Shown piece after piece: positions 14,300 through 23,374 of a stretch of 59,091 bases of DNA. A program made the position numbers and the translations under genes. Within the stretch, counting starts at the first letter, position 1, and each line of letters starts with the position of its first letter. The notes under the pieces were generated by a model, which saw only the letters and a program-made list of their open reading frames with translations, did not search any database and was not told the origin of the DNA. The DNA is taken from positions 1-59,091 of the IMG/VR virus record IMGVR_UViG_3300027908_000029. One strand, given 5' to 3'. Origin of the DNA: a virus.

Positions 14300-15108
14300 T
14301 GTCACTACCCGCACCATACCGTCACACCGATGGACGCACACTGCATCTGGGACTGCAACCAAGCACGCCCGATCCACGCGATCTCAAGTTGTCTAAGTAC
14401 ACAGCGGCACTGCCTCCACCGCCAGCGGAAGTCGACTGGTATGGCGATGTGACCGACTTCGGGCAAATGTACAACGATACTCTGGGCGACTGCACAATCG
14501 CGGCATACGGGCACGGTGCGCAGATCGCCACACTCAACACTCCGACTGGCATGCAGACTCCTCCCGATGACCTGATTCTCAATCTCTACGAAAAGTCCTG
14601 CGGGTACATCCCCGGTGACCCCGCTACCGACAATGGCGGCATCATCAACCACGTGCTCAACTATGCCCGCAAGCACGCGATGGGACATAAGCACACGCCG
14701 GACTTTCATCGCAAGTTTCCACTACTCGCGTATGCCGCGATCAACCCGAGTGACACTACCACTGTCAAGCAGGCGATTGCTTTGCTGGCGACAGTGGACA
14801 TCGGACTCAACCTGCCGATCACATGCCAAGCGCAAATCGGCGGCGTCTGGGATGTAGTGGGCGATCCCCAGACTGACGCGGACTCGTTCCCGAATAGTTG
14901 GGGTGGGCACAGCGTAATCACCGGCGCGTACAACTCGACCGGGCCGATTGCCATAACGTGGGGTGCACAGCAGCAGATGACGTGGCGCTTCTGGTCGGCA
15001 TACTGCACCCAGAGTTTCGCGCTGCTGTACTCGGCATGGCTGGAACATTTCGCTTCCAGTCAACCGGGGATGCTGGCGGCACTACTGGCTGATCTGGCGG
15101 CGCTCTGA
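14299..15108 (+). CDS. Papain-fold-like cysteine hydrolase candidate
   Basis: The ATG overlaps the preceding stop by one base (TAATG). The 269-residue product has LGDCTIAAYGH near residue 72 and WGGHSVITGAY near residue 202, followed by ITWGAQQQMTW. This Cys...His...aromatic order fits a papain-like fold, with Cys in GDCT and His in GGHS as the candidate catalytic pair. No signal peptide. Substrate unknown; cell-wall or protein processing are both possible. It sits between the sugar-modifying fusion and an Ig-like protein. Confidence 0.65.
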   Translation: MSLPAPYRHTDGRTLHLGLQPSTPDPRDLKLSKYTAALPPPPAEVDWYGDVTDFGQMYNDTLGDCTIAAYGHGAQIATLNTPTGMQTPPDDLILNLYEKSCGYIPGDPATDNGGIINHVLNYARKHAMGHKHTPDFHRKFPLLAYAAINPSDTTTVKQAIALLATVDIGLNLPITCQAQIGGVWDVVGDPQTDADSFPNSWGGHSVITGAYNSTGPIAITWGAQQQMTWRFWSAYCTQSFALLYSAWLEHFASSQPGMLAALLADLAAL

Positions 15109-15212
15109 ATGTCCGTGTCTAGTATTCAGTATTCAGTGTGTCACTTTTAGCTCACACGCATCGCCGGGAGTATGCTAAATAGTTGATCGGAAGAATCCGA
15201 AGGAGTACCAAT
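15109..15212. other. Intergenic gap with tandem TATTCAG and short inverted repeat
   Basis: The gap contains tandem TATTCAG copies (15123-15136) and GTGTG...CACAC arms (15136-15157). A TATGCT at 15171-15176 could act as a -10, but no good -35 is seen. It may hold the promoter for the packaging and head genes; evidence is weak. Confidence 0.3.
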
Positions 15213-15785
15213 ATGAGTAAGAACAAACATCGCAACTGGAACGAATCTAAGGAGAACACAACCATGAGCACAGAGCCAGTGACACCTACGCCGCCCACAC
15301 CTCCGACAGCCTCCATCTCGGCCTCTCCCAACCCGTCGCCAACTCCCGGCGGCACTGTCATCCTCACTTGGTCCACGACCAATGCTGTCTCCGCTGACCT
15401 CAGCAATGTTGGCCCGGTGGCGATCGAAGGCACACAGTCAGTGTCACCGACAACCTCGACTAACTACACTCTGAAAGCCATTGCCGCAGACGGTAGCTCT
15501 CAGACTGCCACAGCCACAGTAGTGGTCACTGGCACCCCCGTGCCTCCCGCACCCGAGCCGATCACGACTCCAGCCGGGGCGGTTGCTCAACTCCAAATCG
15601 ACATCATGGATGACGTAGTGGCGACCAAGGGTGCACTGAGCAGTGTCGCGGCGCAAGCACGCACCGAGTACGAAACTCTGAGCGAACCAGCTCGTGGCCG
15701 TCTGCATCAGGCTCTGAACGACATCGAGACGGCATTCAACGTATCACTCGGTGGAATCCACACTTTGTTCGGCGTGAAGAAGTAA
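15213..15785 (+). CDS. Ig-like domain protein
   Basis: The product has a Pro/Thr-rich linker, then a bacterial Ig-like domain with TPGGTVILTWSTTNA and SPTTSTNYTLKAIAADG. A C-terminal helical domain ends in FNVSLGGIHTLFGVKK. Two in-frame starts each have an AAGGAG site: ATG 15213 and ATG 15264, 17 codons apart. I use the first. Ig-like domains in phages often decorate capsids or tails and may bind surface carbohydrates. Its place just before the terminase genes does not decide between these. Confidence 0.75.
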   Translation: MSKNKHRNWNESKENTTMSTEPVTPTPPTPPTASISASPNPSPTPGGTVILTWSTTNAVSADLSNVGPVAIEGTQSVSPTTSTNYTLKAIAADGSSQTATATVVVTGTPVPPAPEPITTPAGAVAQLQIDIMDDVVATKGALSSVAAQARTEYETLSEPARGRLHQALNDIETAFNVSLGGIHTLFGVKK

Positions 15786-15838
15786 CACTCAGTCAACGCG
15801 CGACCGGGGCTGCGCATCGGCAGAACGCAGACACTTTG

Positions 15839-15913
15839 ATGTTGGAAAAGTTAAAGACGTTCATCAGCATAGTGGGACCGCCGCCGTACTCAATGAAGCG
15901 GGTGCAACTGTGA
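15839..15913 (+). CDS. Possible 24-aa coupled peptide
   Basis: An ATG frame of 24 codons ends in a GTGA overlap with the start of the next gene. It lacks a ribosome site. The overlap is of the type used throughout this genome, so it could be a leader for the 15910 gene. Doubtful as a gene. Confidence 0.3.
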   Translation: MLEKLKTFISIVGPPPYSMKRVQL

Positions 15914-16197
15914 CTGTTACCTATGATGACATCTCGCGTATCACTGCGGACTATATGTTTAGCGACAGGGACCGCGTCATCGACATGCTGCGCTGCATTC
16001 TATGGTCCGGGGACGAAGACACATTCAAGTATTTTGTGACTCAATGTGAGTCCCGCGATATTGACTTGGGTGAACTGTTTATCGAAGCTGAAAAGAAACG
16101 TAGCGATATATTGAATGCTGTGCGCAGCGGTGTGTCGATATCCGGAGGCAATAAGATTCAGGTGCCGTTCAGTTACGCGGTCAAGGACAAATCGTGA
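15910..16197 (+). CDS. Hypothetical protein, 95 aa
   Basis: GTG start; the stop overlaps the next GTG (GTGA). The product is acidic and helical, with no motif recognised. Its tight coupling to the following membrane protein suggests a joint role. Confidence 0.68.
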   Translation: MTVTYDDISRITADYMFSDRDRVIDMLRCILWSGDEDTFKYFVTQCESRDIDLGELFIEAEKKRSDILNAVRSGVSISGGNKIQVPFSYAVKDKS

Positions 16198-16715
16198 GCA
16201 CTATTGGTGTGGTCGCGCTTTCGCTTCTCGCTGGCCTATTCATGGCTCTGCTCATAGGAGTCAGTGGCTGGCTGGTGTTCGTTGGTATGTCTTTTCGCAA
16301 GACCGTCGCCGCGATCTCTGCCACTCTTGCCCAATCCCAGTCCGAATGGACTACCTCTCTGAAGGAACTCAGGAATATACTCTCAGAACACAGGTCTCTG
16401 ACCGATGCCAGTATCAAAAACATCAACGGTGAAAAACTCTCCGTCTCCGTCGAAAAGCTCGAAGCCACCACGAAATACCTCACCCAAGTCGCGCGCCGCA
16501 ACGAAAACGCCGCGATTGCAATCGGACGGTTCGTCCAGCACATCATCAACATGCCCGACGCCGATTCAGTCACCGAAGGAGTCGATGAGCAAGGGTTCGC
16601 CACCGCCGAGCCCGGCGAGCGAAGTTGGACTAGCCGTAGTCGAGTCGCCATTGAAGATGCAGCCTCTCTTGCAGAAGAATCAGCGGAAGTTACCAGCTCC
16701 GACCAACAGGGATAG
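16194..16715 (+). CDS. Membrane-anchored coiled-coil protein
   Basis: GTG start in a GTGA overlap. A single N-terminal transmembrane helix (about residues 5-32) is followed by a helical, coiled-coil-prone region (about residues 35-115) and an acidic tail. The layout resembles an inner-membrane spanin, but no outer partner or lysozyme is visible nearby, so this is only a possibility. The last 131 bases overlap the small-terminase candidate in another frame. Confidence 0.7.
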   Translation: MSTIGVVALSLLAGLFMALLIGVSGWLVFVGMSFRKTVAAISATLAQSQSEWTTSLKELRNILSEHRSLTDASIKNINGEKLSVSVEKLEATTKYLTQVARRNENAAIAIGRFVQHIINMPDADSVTEGVDEQGFATAEPGERSWTSRSRVAIEDAASLAEESAEVTSSDQQG

Positions 16716-17298
16716 GATCGTCTGGACCCTGCACAAGTCTGGCATCGGCGACGACGAAGTATGCCAGCGATTACGCATGTCCGCCGATGAACTCGCACTC
16801 TCCAAGCTGCGGATGCTGTCGTATACCCAATCCATCAACAACGATGTGCTGGCACTAGCGAATAATGAAGCACTGCTATCGGTATCTCGCAGTGGTCACG
16901 TCGAAGGCGCTCTGAACGGCGCACTGCAAGCCGAGCGTATGCTAGTCACTAGTGGCGGCGTGGTAGTGGACCCGCTGACTCAGCAGCCTATCACTGAACC
17001 TGACCATTCCACGCGACTCGAAGCAGTACGCACGTTCAGCCGTCTCGTCAAAGACAACCGTCCCTCCGGTCCAATGGTAGCGATCAACACGGCGATCAAT
17101 AATTCTAATACTCAGAATAATTTGATTGCAGGTGGACGGAGTTTTGAAGCGAGACGGAGAGCGGCGGCTGAGAGACGGGGAGCGGTGACGGGGACAGCAG
17201 TAGCGGAATCCGAAGCCGAGGACGATGAAGTGATCGACGCGGAATTCGATGACCCGGATTTTGCAGAGGACAGCCCGAACGAGGACGACGGAGAGTAG
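16585..17298 (+). CDS. Small terminase subunit candidate
   Basis: It lies directly upstream of the large terminase, with 2 bases between them. Residues about 50-85 form an HTH-like segment (VWTLHKSGIGDDEVCQRL). A helical central region and a very acidic C-terminus follow. This fits a DNA-recognising small terminase. The start is uncertain: ATG 16585 has AAGGAG close by, the frame is open to 16405, and ATG 16657 would avoid most of the overlap with the membrane-protein gene. The role is inferred mainly from gene order. Confidence 0.65.
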   Translation: MSKGSPPPSPASEVGLAVVESPLKMQPLLQKNQRKLPAPTNRDRIVWTLHKSGIGDDEVCQRLRMSADELALSKLRMLSYTQSINNDVLALANNEALLSVSRSGHVEGALNGALQAERMLVTSGGVVVDPLTQQPITEPDHSTRLEAVRTFSRLVKDNRPSGPMVAINTAINNSNTQNNLIAGGRSFEARRRAAAERRGAVTGTAVAESEAEDDEVIDAEFDDPDFAEDSPNEDDGE

Positions 17299-17300
17299 AC

Positions 17301-19544
17301 ATGTACGTCCCTCGAAAAGACAACACGCTGAACGATGCGATAGAAGCCATCGACGAGTTGTTCGTCAGTGACGCCGGATCGGACTTTGATCGTGCTTGGG
17401 AGCTGGTCGCAGATCACAAAGACTATTCGGATTTCATCGACCAAGAGATCGAGAAGTGCACATTTGATCGCCGCTACTACCTTGAAAACTATCACGTCAT
17501 CAAAGACGAGCAGGGAAACGCGCAGACACTGCATCCACTTCTCGACCAACAATTTATTATCCTCGAAGCTGTTGAGCACGACTGGGCCACCAAGGGTGCT
17601 TATCGTCGCATCATTCTCAAGCCTCGTCAATGCGGCGGCACGATCATATCCGGCGGACTGATATTCCAAGAAACTATTTTCAATGAGCGCATGTTCACTC
17701 TGATGATGGCGCAGAATCGTGAAACCACATCCGAGCTGGCCCGCCGCATCAAAGACGCTTTTTATAATTTGCCGTGGTTCATGCGGCCTCGTCGTGAGTC
17801 TGAAGTGCAAGACACTCACTATGTTTTCCAAAACCCAGACGAAAAGAAACGTCTCACTGATCCAGGTCTAGGCTCTACTCTCATCATCTCCAACGCCCAG
17901 CGACAATCCGGAATCGCAATCGGCAAAACCATACGCTGTGCCCACTTTTCTGAGTGCTCACGCTATCCGGAAGACGATTCCTGGACGGCTGATATCGAGC
18001 CGTCAATGAACGCAAAAGATACACGCGCACTAATGGAGTCCACTGGCTACGGTCGTCGCGGAATCTTCTATGCAATGTGGGAAGAGGCTATGGAAGGCGG
18101 TGATACAGACTGGACGCCACTGTTCATACCCGTGTATCGCGTGCGGAAATACTTTTTGCCAGTACGCAAGAGCAGTGGATTTATTCTCACTAACGATGAG
18201 CGCGAATTCCGCGACCGCATCCGTGACACAGGCGACGGCATCGGAAAGTACTCGATCACCAACGGGTTCTTCGCGTGGCAGAGGCGGAAAATCAGTTCCT
18301 ATATCAAAAAAGAGAGATCGATTGAGGGTCTGTACAAATACCAAGAGAGCTACCCGAATACTCCGAATGAGGCGTTTATTTCGTCCGGGCTATGCGCATT
18401 TCCTCGCCGCTGTCTCGCGGAGCAGGAAAAAGTGAACTGCAAAGACCCTATCCAGATTGGTGAGATCAACTACATGGGACCGGAAGCTGTACCCGACCTG
18501 CATTTGCATCCGCCGTTACCGGAAGAACTCCTCAAGAAACCGGAGTTTGAGAACAGGCTTTGGATCTGGGAAATGCCGGATGATCTGGATGCGTCCACAG
18601 AGTATTACGTGGCAGCGGACGTAGCGTCTGGAACTGCAAAAGACTTTTCCAGTTGTGATGTGTTTCGACTCGGCTTTGGCAAGGAGTCTTGGGTACAAGT
18701 TGCCAACTGGCATGGAAAAATAAACCCATCGTACTTCGCAAAGATAGTCGCGGCGCTGGGCTACTGGTATCACACTGCTGAGGTAGCAGTTGAGTACAAC
18801 GGCCCCGGAATCACCACAGGGGACGAACTCAAAGGGCCGTTAGACTATAGCGCGTTATATCGTTGGAAAAGGAAGGATCGAATATCCGGTGAAGCTACCA
18901 TGTTCGTGCACTGGTTGACGAATCATAACACGCGCGAGGACATGGTAAACAGGATGTGCGAAGCACTGCTTGACGAAACAATCAAAATCAGAAATAAGCA
19001 TACAGTTGCGGAGATGAGAGACTTTGGCCGCTACGAGGGTGAAGGCAGAGCAGAGGGCATATCGAACAATGACGATATGGTTTGTTCGCTTATGATTGCG
19101 ATCGCGGCCTCCCATCAAGCCGGCAAAGGCGGCGCGAACTGGGCGGAGGAACACTTGGCAGCACGGGGGGATCGCGCTACTCTCATGCCGCAGACTCCGA
19201 CGGTGTGGGGGCTGTACGATGGACTGAGCAGATTGATTGAACAGCGCCCGACCAAGGAAGCGTGTGAGAAATTAATGGCTGAGCTGGAGGCCAAGCACAA
19301 GATCAAGTTGCCATGGACGGTACGCGGTATACCAGTCACTCGCGCCAATACCATCTGGTCACCGATATTCGATGCGGGCTCCGGTCCAGAGCGCGATCTC
19401 TACCATGAGCATGGTGTCGAACCCAAGAACATCAACCCCGATCTCGTGTACGCATACCAGGAAATGCATCGCAAGCGCAGTCAGACCGCCGAGCAGATTG
19501 GGGAATATGTTGGCGCTGGTAGCGATGACATGGGGGACGAATAA
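17301..19544 (+). CDS. terL: Terminase large subunit
   Basis: The 747-residue product has the packaging ATPase loop LKPRQCGGT (K107 to T114) and a Walker B-like IRCAHFSE (E218). A C-terminal RNase H-type nuclease follows, with acidic residues in YYVAADVASG (D440), VEYNGPG and NNDDMVCS (D591, D592). It cuts and pumps DNA into the prohead through the portal. A GGAGAG site precedes the ATG. About 120 residues beyond the nuclease form an extra C-terminal domain. It is longer than many large terminases, with no sign of disruption. Confidence 0.93.
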   Translation: MYVPRKDNTLNDAIEAIDELFVSDAGSDFDRAWELVADHKDYSDFIDQEIEKCTFDRRYYLENYHVIKDEQGNAQTLHPLLDQQFIILEAVEHDWATKGAYRRIILKPRQCGGTIISGGLIFQETIFNERMFTLMMAQNRETTSELARRIKDAFYNLPWFMRPRRESEVQDTHYVFQNPDEKKRLTDPGLGSTLIISNAQRQSGIAIGKTIRCAHFSECSRYPEDDSWTADIEPSMNAKDTRALMESTGYGRRGIFYAMWEEAMEGGDTDWTPLFIPVYRVRKYFLPVRKSSGFILTNDEREFRDRIRDTGDGIGKYSITNGFFAWQRRKISSYIKKERSIEGLYKYQESYPNTPNEAFISSGLCAFPRRCLAEQEKVNCKDPIQIGEINYMGPEAVPDLHLHPPLPEELLKKPEFENRLWIWEMPDDLDASTEYYVAADVASGTAKDFSSCDVFRLGFGKESWVQVANWHGKINPSYFAKIVAALGYWYHTAEVAVEYNGPGITTGDELKGPLDYSALYRWKRKDRISGEATMFVHWLTNHNTREDMVNRMCEALLDETIKIRNKHTVAEMRDFGRYEGEGRAEGISNNDDMVCSLMIAIAASHQAGKGGANWAEEHLAARGDRATLMPQTPTVWGLYDGLSRLIEQRPTKEACEKLMAELEAKHKIKLPWTVRGIPVTRANTIWSPIFDAGSGPERDLYHEHGVEPKNINPDLVYAYQEMHRKRSQTAEQIGEYVGAGSDDMGDE

Positions 19545-19549
19545 CAATC

Positions 19550-20086
19550 ATGGCCACTAATCGCGTAATGCCGCTCGATCCCAACTCTCTGTACATTCAC
19601 TGCCCTACTTGTGAAGCCAACGGCACCAAGAACGTCCCGGTCAATCGCGATATGGACACCGCAAAATGCGCTCTGGGTCATACGTTCACAGGTTCGCTGA
19701 TGATGACTGTGCGGCCATTCTCTGGGGATCAACCAGACACTGCGCACATGAGCATGGTGCCGTTGTCGTCGAATGAACAGCCACCGCCGACGAGCGTGAA
19801 ATGGAGTGTGTGGATCAATCCGAAGGTCAAGGAGTTGCTGGAGTCGAGATTCAAAAGCAACCTTATAGCCACACTTGACGTGCTCCTCTCATCGCTCGCC
19901 GATGGCAATGTGCTCCTGATGAGCGGACCGGACGTGGGTAAGCTCAAGAAGCGCGGATTGTCGAACGGTGCCCAGATCATCGCAGCGCTGGATGCGACCG
20001 ACAACACTGAGACTGAGAACCGTCAGCTCCGCGCCCAGATCGAGAAATATGAAAGTGTGTTCAGGGCCGCAGGAGTCGGACAGTGA
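19550..20086 (+). CDS. Zinc-ribbon and coiled-coil protein, 178 aa
   Basis: The N-terminus has YIHCPTC and AKCALGH, consistent with a zinc ribbon. The C-terminal half contains LESRFKSNLIATLDVLLSSL and a terminal coiled coil (ENRQLRAQIEKYESVF). It sits between terminase and portal, so a packaging or head-assembly accessory role is plausible but unproven. Confidence 0.75.
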   Translation: MATNRVMPLDPNSLYIHCPTCEANGTKNVPVNRDMDTAKCALGHTFTGSLMMTVRPFSGDQPDTAHMSMVPLSSNEQPPPTSVKWSVWINPKVKELLESRFKSNLIATLDVLLSSLADGNVLLMSGPDVGKLKKRGLSNGAQIIAALDATDNTETENRQLRAQIEKYESVFRAAGVGQ

Positions 20087-20119
20087 CACAGTGATTGACT
20101 CGTCTGCTACTATCTAACC

Positions 20120-22003
20120 GTGGCCACTCTGCCCACTACTCCCGCACAGCCTCAGCCTCTCGGTGAAGCTCCCCCGACCCCGGCTGGTCTCACTCCCGGT
20201 GCCGCGCTCAAACTCGAACAAGACGTGATCGAGTGGTGCGAAGGTCTATACACCAACGCGACTGAAGACGTGAGCTTCCAGCAGGAATGCCGGGAGACGA
20301 TGAGGCTGATTGAGTACGTGTACTCCGACAAACACTGGAATGAACGGAGTCGCTTCTCCCGTAATAAACCGGTATTGCCAAAGGCGAAGCGCCACGCATG
20401 GGAAACTACATCTCTCCTCACCGATCTCGCGCTGGACTTCCAAATCCGCACCTACGATCATTTCGATAAGAGCAGCAAATTCGAGTCGATGCTCAACGAG
20501 TTGTGCTCCATCTGGGCCTTGAGGAACGACTTCGAGAACTCAATTTATGACACCGTGATGTATGGACTGTTGCATACTGGTCCGGCCAAAATCCAGTGGA
20601 ACTCCACGTTGAACGGTGGCATGGGTGACGTGCAAATCATCCCGATTGCCCCGTGGCAGTGGGCGACACTTGGCTGCGGCAACAATCCGAAAGACGCAGA
20701 ATGCATTTTGTATTTTCCGGTGGTCACGAAGGAGCACCTGATCAGGCGTTTTGGTGAGACTGCTCGCCGTGTCGAATGCGACGTTGATTTCGGTGCCGCC
20801 CTCAGCGGCAATTTCAACCGTCCATCGGGGATTGGCAAGGCGTCATGGGCTGCGATGTCGCAGACTCTCCGCAAAAAACTCGGTGTGCAATCCGCTGCTG
20901 GTAGTGGCGATCCATATCCAAAAGCTGTATTGAAAGAGGCATGGCTTACCGATGACTCGAAGAACGACAGGTCATACACGGTGACAGTCGGCCCTGCCAG
21001 CAGCAGTGGTGAGCCACTGACCAACTGGGCATATCGAGTCGAACCCGGTGAGGCATTGTATCCGCGCGGCCGAGTGATCTGCTGGGCGGGTGGCAAGGTT
21101 TTTGAGGACGCGCCCAATCCCTACTGGCATGCCTACAAACCATTCCCGGTGTATCGGCCTTTGCGTCTCGCGTGGGAAATGTCGGGGAACTCCACATTGA
21201 AACCATGGACGCTTATGAACAACACAATCAATAAGCTCATGGGTGGGATACTGGATTCGATCTACGCTCTGAATGAGCCAACACTGATTGCTCCCAAAGG
21301 TGCGTTCCCGGCGGGAGACTGGGAATCACTGGACCCAGGTGCGGCAGGCGGCAAGATCCGTTACAACAACAATGCGCCGAAAGCCCCCGAGTTCGCCAAG
21401 CGCGGAGAGTTCCCGATTGCACCAGCATTACAGGCAATCGATCAGATCAACAAAGAACTCGATATGTCCTCGGGTGCGAGTGCGATGTCGCAGGCATTGA
21501 ACAAGAAACAGGTGCCCGGCGGAGACACGTTGGAGATGATATTGAGTTCGCGTTCACTGCCGATACGCTTGCAGTCTCGTGCACTGACATCGTTCGTCGA
21601 AGACATCGGATACATGGGCACGGCTAATATTTTGCAATTTTATTCTGTCGCGCATCGCGTGGCCTTACTCGGAGAACGCGGCATCACACCCAGCGACTAC
21701 CAGCCTGTGTACGGAGAATTTTTTAATAAGGGATTCGGGTGTAAGCCCGAAGAATTTGTGAGACGGTTTCAATTCACAGTGAAACCAGATAGCACGCTGG
21801 CATCCAGCAAAGACACCAAGATTCCGATACTACTTCAACTACGTAAGCAAGGGGATCTGTCTCGCAAGGAGATGTACAAACGTATCGATCCTGGGTTCGA
21901 TGATGCCACCAATGAGGCAGAATTGATCCGCGAGGCGAAACTCAAGCTGGTTCTCGGTGCTCTCGGCGCGGCTGCGCAAGGGAAAACCGCTAAGAAAAAG
22001 TAG
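20120..22003 (+). CDS. Portal protein
   Basis: The 627-residue product begins with GTG; no in-frame ATG lies upstream before a stop, and the ribosome site is weak. Features include FQQECRETMRLIEYVYSDKHW, VVTKEHLIRRFG and a long C-terminal helical region ending KKK. Size, sequence style and position directly after the terminase identify it as the portal, the dodecameric ring through which DNA enters the head. Confidence 0.88.
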   Translation: MATLPTTPAQPQPLGEAPPTPAGLTPGAALKLEQDVIEWCEGLYTNATEDVSFQQECRETMRLIEYVYSDKHWNERSRFSRNKPVLPKAKRHAWETTSLLTDLALDFQIRTYDHFDKSSKFESMLNELCSIWALRNDFENSIYDTVMYGLLHTGPAKIQWNSTLNGGMGDVQIIPIAPWQWATLGCGNNPKDAECILYFPVVTKEHLIRRFGETARRVECDVDFGAALSGNFNRPSGIGKASWAAMSQTLRKKLGVQSAAGSGDPYPKAVLKEAWLTDDSKNDRSYTVTVGPASSSGEPLTNWAYRVEPGEALYPRGRVICWAGGKVFEDAPNPYWHAYKPFPVYRPLRLAWEMSGNSTLKPWTLMNNTINKLMGGILDSIYALNEPTLIAPKGAFPAGDWESLDPGAAGGKIRYNNNAPKAPEFAKRGEFPIAPALQAIDQINKELDMSSGASAMSQALNKKQVPGGDTLEMILSSRSLPIRLQSRALTSFVEDIGYMGTANILQFYSVAHRVALLGERGITPSDYQPVYGEFFNKGFGCKPEEFVRRFQFTVKPDSTLASSKDTKIPILLQLRKQGDLSRKEMYKRIDPGFDDATNEAELIREAKLKLVLGALGAAAQGKTAKKK

Positions 22004-22008
22004 TCACG

Positions 22009-22950
22009 TCATTCACGTCTAGGGTTTAGTAACCACTTTTTGTGTGTACCCTTTGGGCGCGTGAACTCCTCAAACGTGTGACATTTATAGCGATACCATC
22101 TCTGCATCAGTACATACCTAGATAGCCCTAGAGCCTCTGACCACTCCTTGAAGGTTTTTCCGAAGATCAAAAGTGGGGCTCGATCAACTCTCCTGTTGAT
22201 GCACTTGGCTTTCCGGTGTGGCCGAGAGGGTGTAGTCAAAGTCTCCTCTACCGACCACCCGCGTCGCAGTCTGTCGTTAATACACGCCCATTTCATATTC
22301 AGCTCACTTGCCCACTGTGTGACAGTTTTCCGCTCCCCGTTCCATTCTATAAATCGGCTGTTGCGTTTATTGTTGTTTTGTACATCGTCATCGGTCCACG
22401 TGCAATTATTAGGGTTGTATCCCTTTTCGTTATCTTTTCGGTGAATAGTCAGCCCACGTCTATAGCCATTTGCAATTGACCAGTCGTAGAACGGCCTGAA
22501 CTCCTGCCACTCAGAGCAGACCTTGATACCCAACGCTCCGTAAGTGTAGTAGCGGTCACACTTCGGGTTGTAGCATCGGTAATGCATGTTGTGCCAAGCA
22601 GCGCATATAGTCCTCCAGTCTCTCTTTTCTCTTTCTGTCCTTCCCTCGTTGCGTATATTTTTCCTGATACGTACACCCTTTGCTATTTGCGTGTACTGCC
22701 TTTTTGGCGACCAGTAGCAGTTGGACGGAGAGAAGTCTTTGTCCAAGTCATAACGCGCTAAATAAACTCCGGATTTGTATCCGTTGGATTTGGACCATGA
22801 TATGAAGTTGTGAGACGACTGCCACTCTTCGCAGATTTTTATTCCGCGCTTTCCGTGGATGTGGTAGGAGGTATTTTCGGGGTTGTAGCAGCGCTCTCTA
22901 AGCATGAAGTACATGCCATGCAAGCGTTGTATGACCGCTCGTTTTAGCAT
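22009..22950 (-). CDS. HNH homing-type endonuclease with duplicated core
   Basis: This gene lies antisense between the portal and small capsid genes. The product has two related cores. The first is RERCYNPENTSYHIHG with RGIKICEEW and FSPSNCYW. The second is HYRCYNPKCDRYYTYG with LGIKVCSEW and YNPNNCTW, and its DRxDN-like stretch is better preserved. Two C-terminal segments (RKTVTQWASELNM and KTFKEWSEALGLS) look like target-recognition helices. Start set at ATG 22950, overlapping the upstream small gene's stop; an open extension to 23001 overlaps it further. The gene is likely a free-standing homing endonuclease. Confidence 0.82.
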   Translation of the reverse strand: MLKRAVIQRLHGMYFMLRERCYNPENTSYHIHGKRGIKICEEWQSSHNFISWSKSNGYKSGVYLARYDLDKDFSPSNCYWSPKRQYTQIAKGVRIRKNIRNEGRTEREKRDWRTICAAWHNMHYRCYNPKCDRYYTYGALGIKVCSEWQEFRPFYDWSIANGYRRGLTIHRKDNEKGYNPNNCTWTDDDVQNNNKRNSRFIEWNGERKTVTQWASELNMKWACINDRLRRGWSVEETLTTPSRPHRKAKCINRRVDRAPLLIFGKTFKEWSEALGLSRYVLMQRWYRYKCHTFEEFTRPKGTHKKWLLNPRRE

Positions 22951-23090
22951 TTGTGCGCGAGCCTTTCCCGCCCTGTCAATGGCACTCCGCATTTCGGGCA
23001 CGGTTTGATGACTGGGGGTCTGCCACCGCCATGCGTTTTGCGTTTGGATGCGAGTGTTCGACCTGCTTCGGATACCTGTTTCTTGTTCAT
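22944..23090 (-). CDS. 48-aa zinc-ribbon protein coupled to the HNH gene
   Basis: A short antisense frame starts MNKKQVSEAGRTLASKRKTH and contains KPCPKCGVPLTGRERLAHKC, a Cys-Cys-His-Cys zinc site. It resembles small phage proteins with a KRKTHGGGRP stretch. It ends overlapping the HNH start. No strong ribosome site is visible, but the conserved layout supports it. Confidence 0.6.
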   Translation of the reverse strand: MNKKQVSEAGRTLASKRKTHGGGRPPVIKPCPKCGVPLTGRERLAHKC

Positions 23091-23139
23091 TGGTACATTC
23101 TACGTGGTTTGTACAAATATGTAAACAGGAGGATTGAAA

Positions 23140-23256
23140 ATGGGGGTTTCAAAAATAAGTACAATTCCGGTTGCGCGACATCTCCCGATTGTGAGACGTT
23201 CCATTCGTGAGGCTGGTAAGAATGCCTGCGAGCCCTCACATGGGCCAGTTGGTTAG
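23140..23256 (+). CDS. 38-aa hypothetical peptide
   Basis: A strong AGGAGG site lies 7 bases before the ATG. The basic product begins MGVSKISTIPVARHLP. It shares no recognised motif. The strong ribosome site is the main support. Confidence 0.5.
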   Translation: MGVSKISTIPVARHLPIVRRSIREAGKNACEPSHGPVG

Positions 23257-23294
23257 ACCCAATTCTAAAATCTAAGATAGGAGGTACAACCAAT

Positions 23295-23354
23295 ATGGCA
23301 CGACGCAAAGGGCGCGGCAAAAAGCGTAAGGGCGGACGGCACGGCAAGCGGTAA
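23295..23354 (+). CDS. 19-aa highly basic peptide
   Basis: The whole product is MARRKGRGKKRKGGRHGKR, with more than half of its residues Lys, Arg or His. A near-perfect TAGGAGGT site stands before the ATG. It lies among head genes, so binding to DNA or RNA, or a role in packing, is possible. It is too short for standard gene callers, but the ribosome site argues that it is translated. Confidence 0.55.
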   Translation: MARRKGRGKKRKGGRHGKR

Positions 23355-23374
23355 CCACCCACAACGTTAATTTC

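Noticed and set aside
23225-23290. A tRNA-like stretch with AGTTGGTTAGA resembling a D-loop
   Set aside because: No anticodon arm, T-arm or acceptor pairing could be drawn, and the segment lies over the end of a short reading frame.
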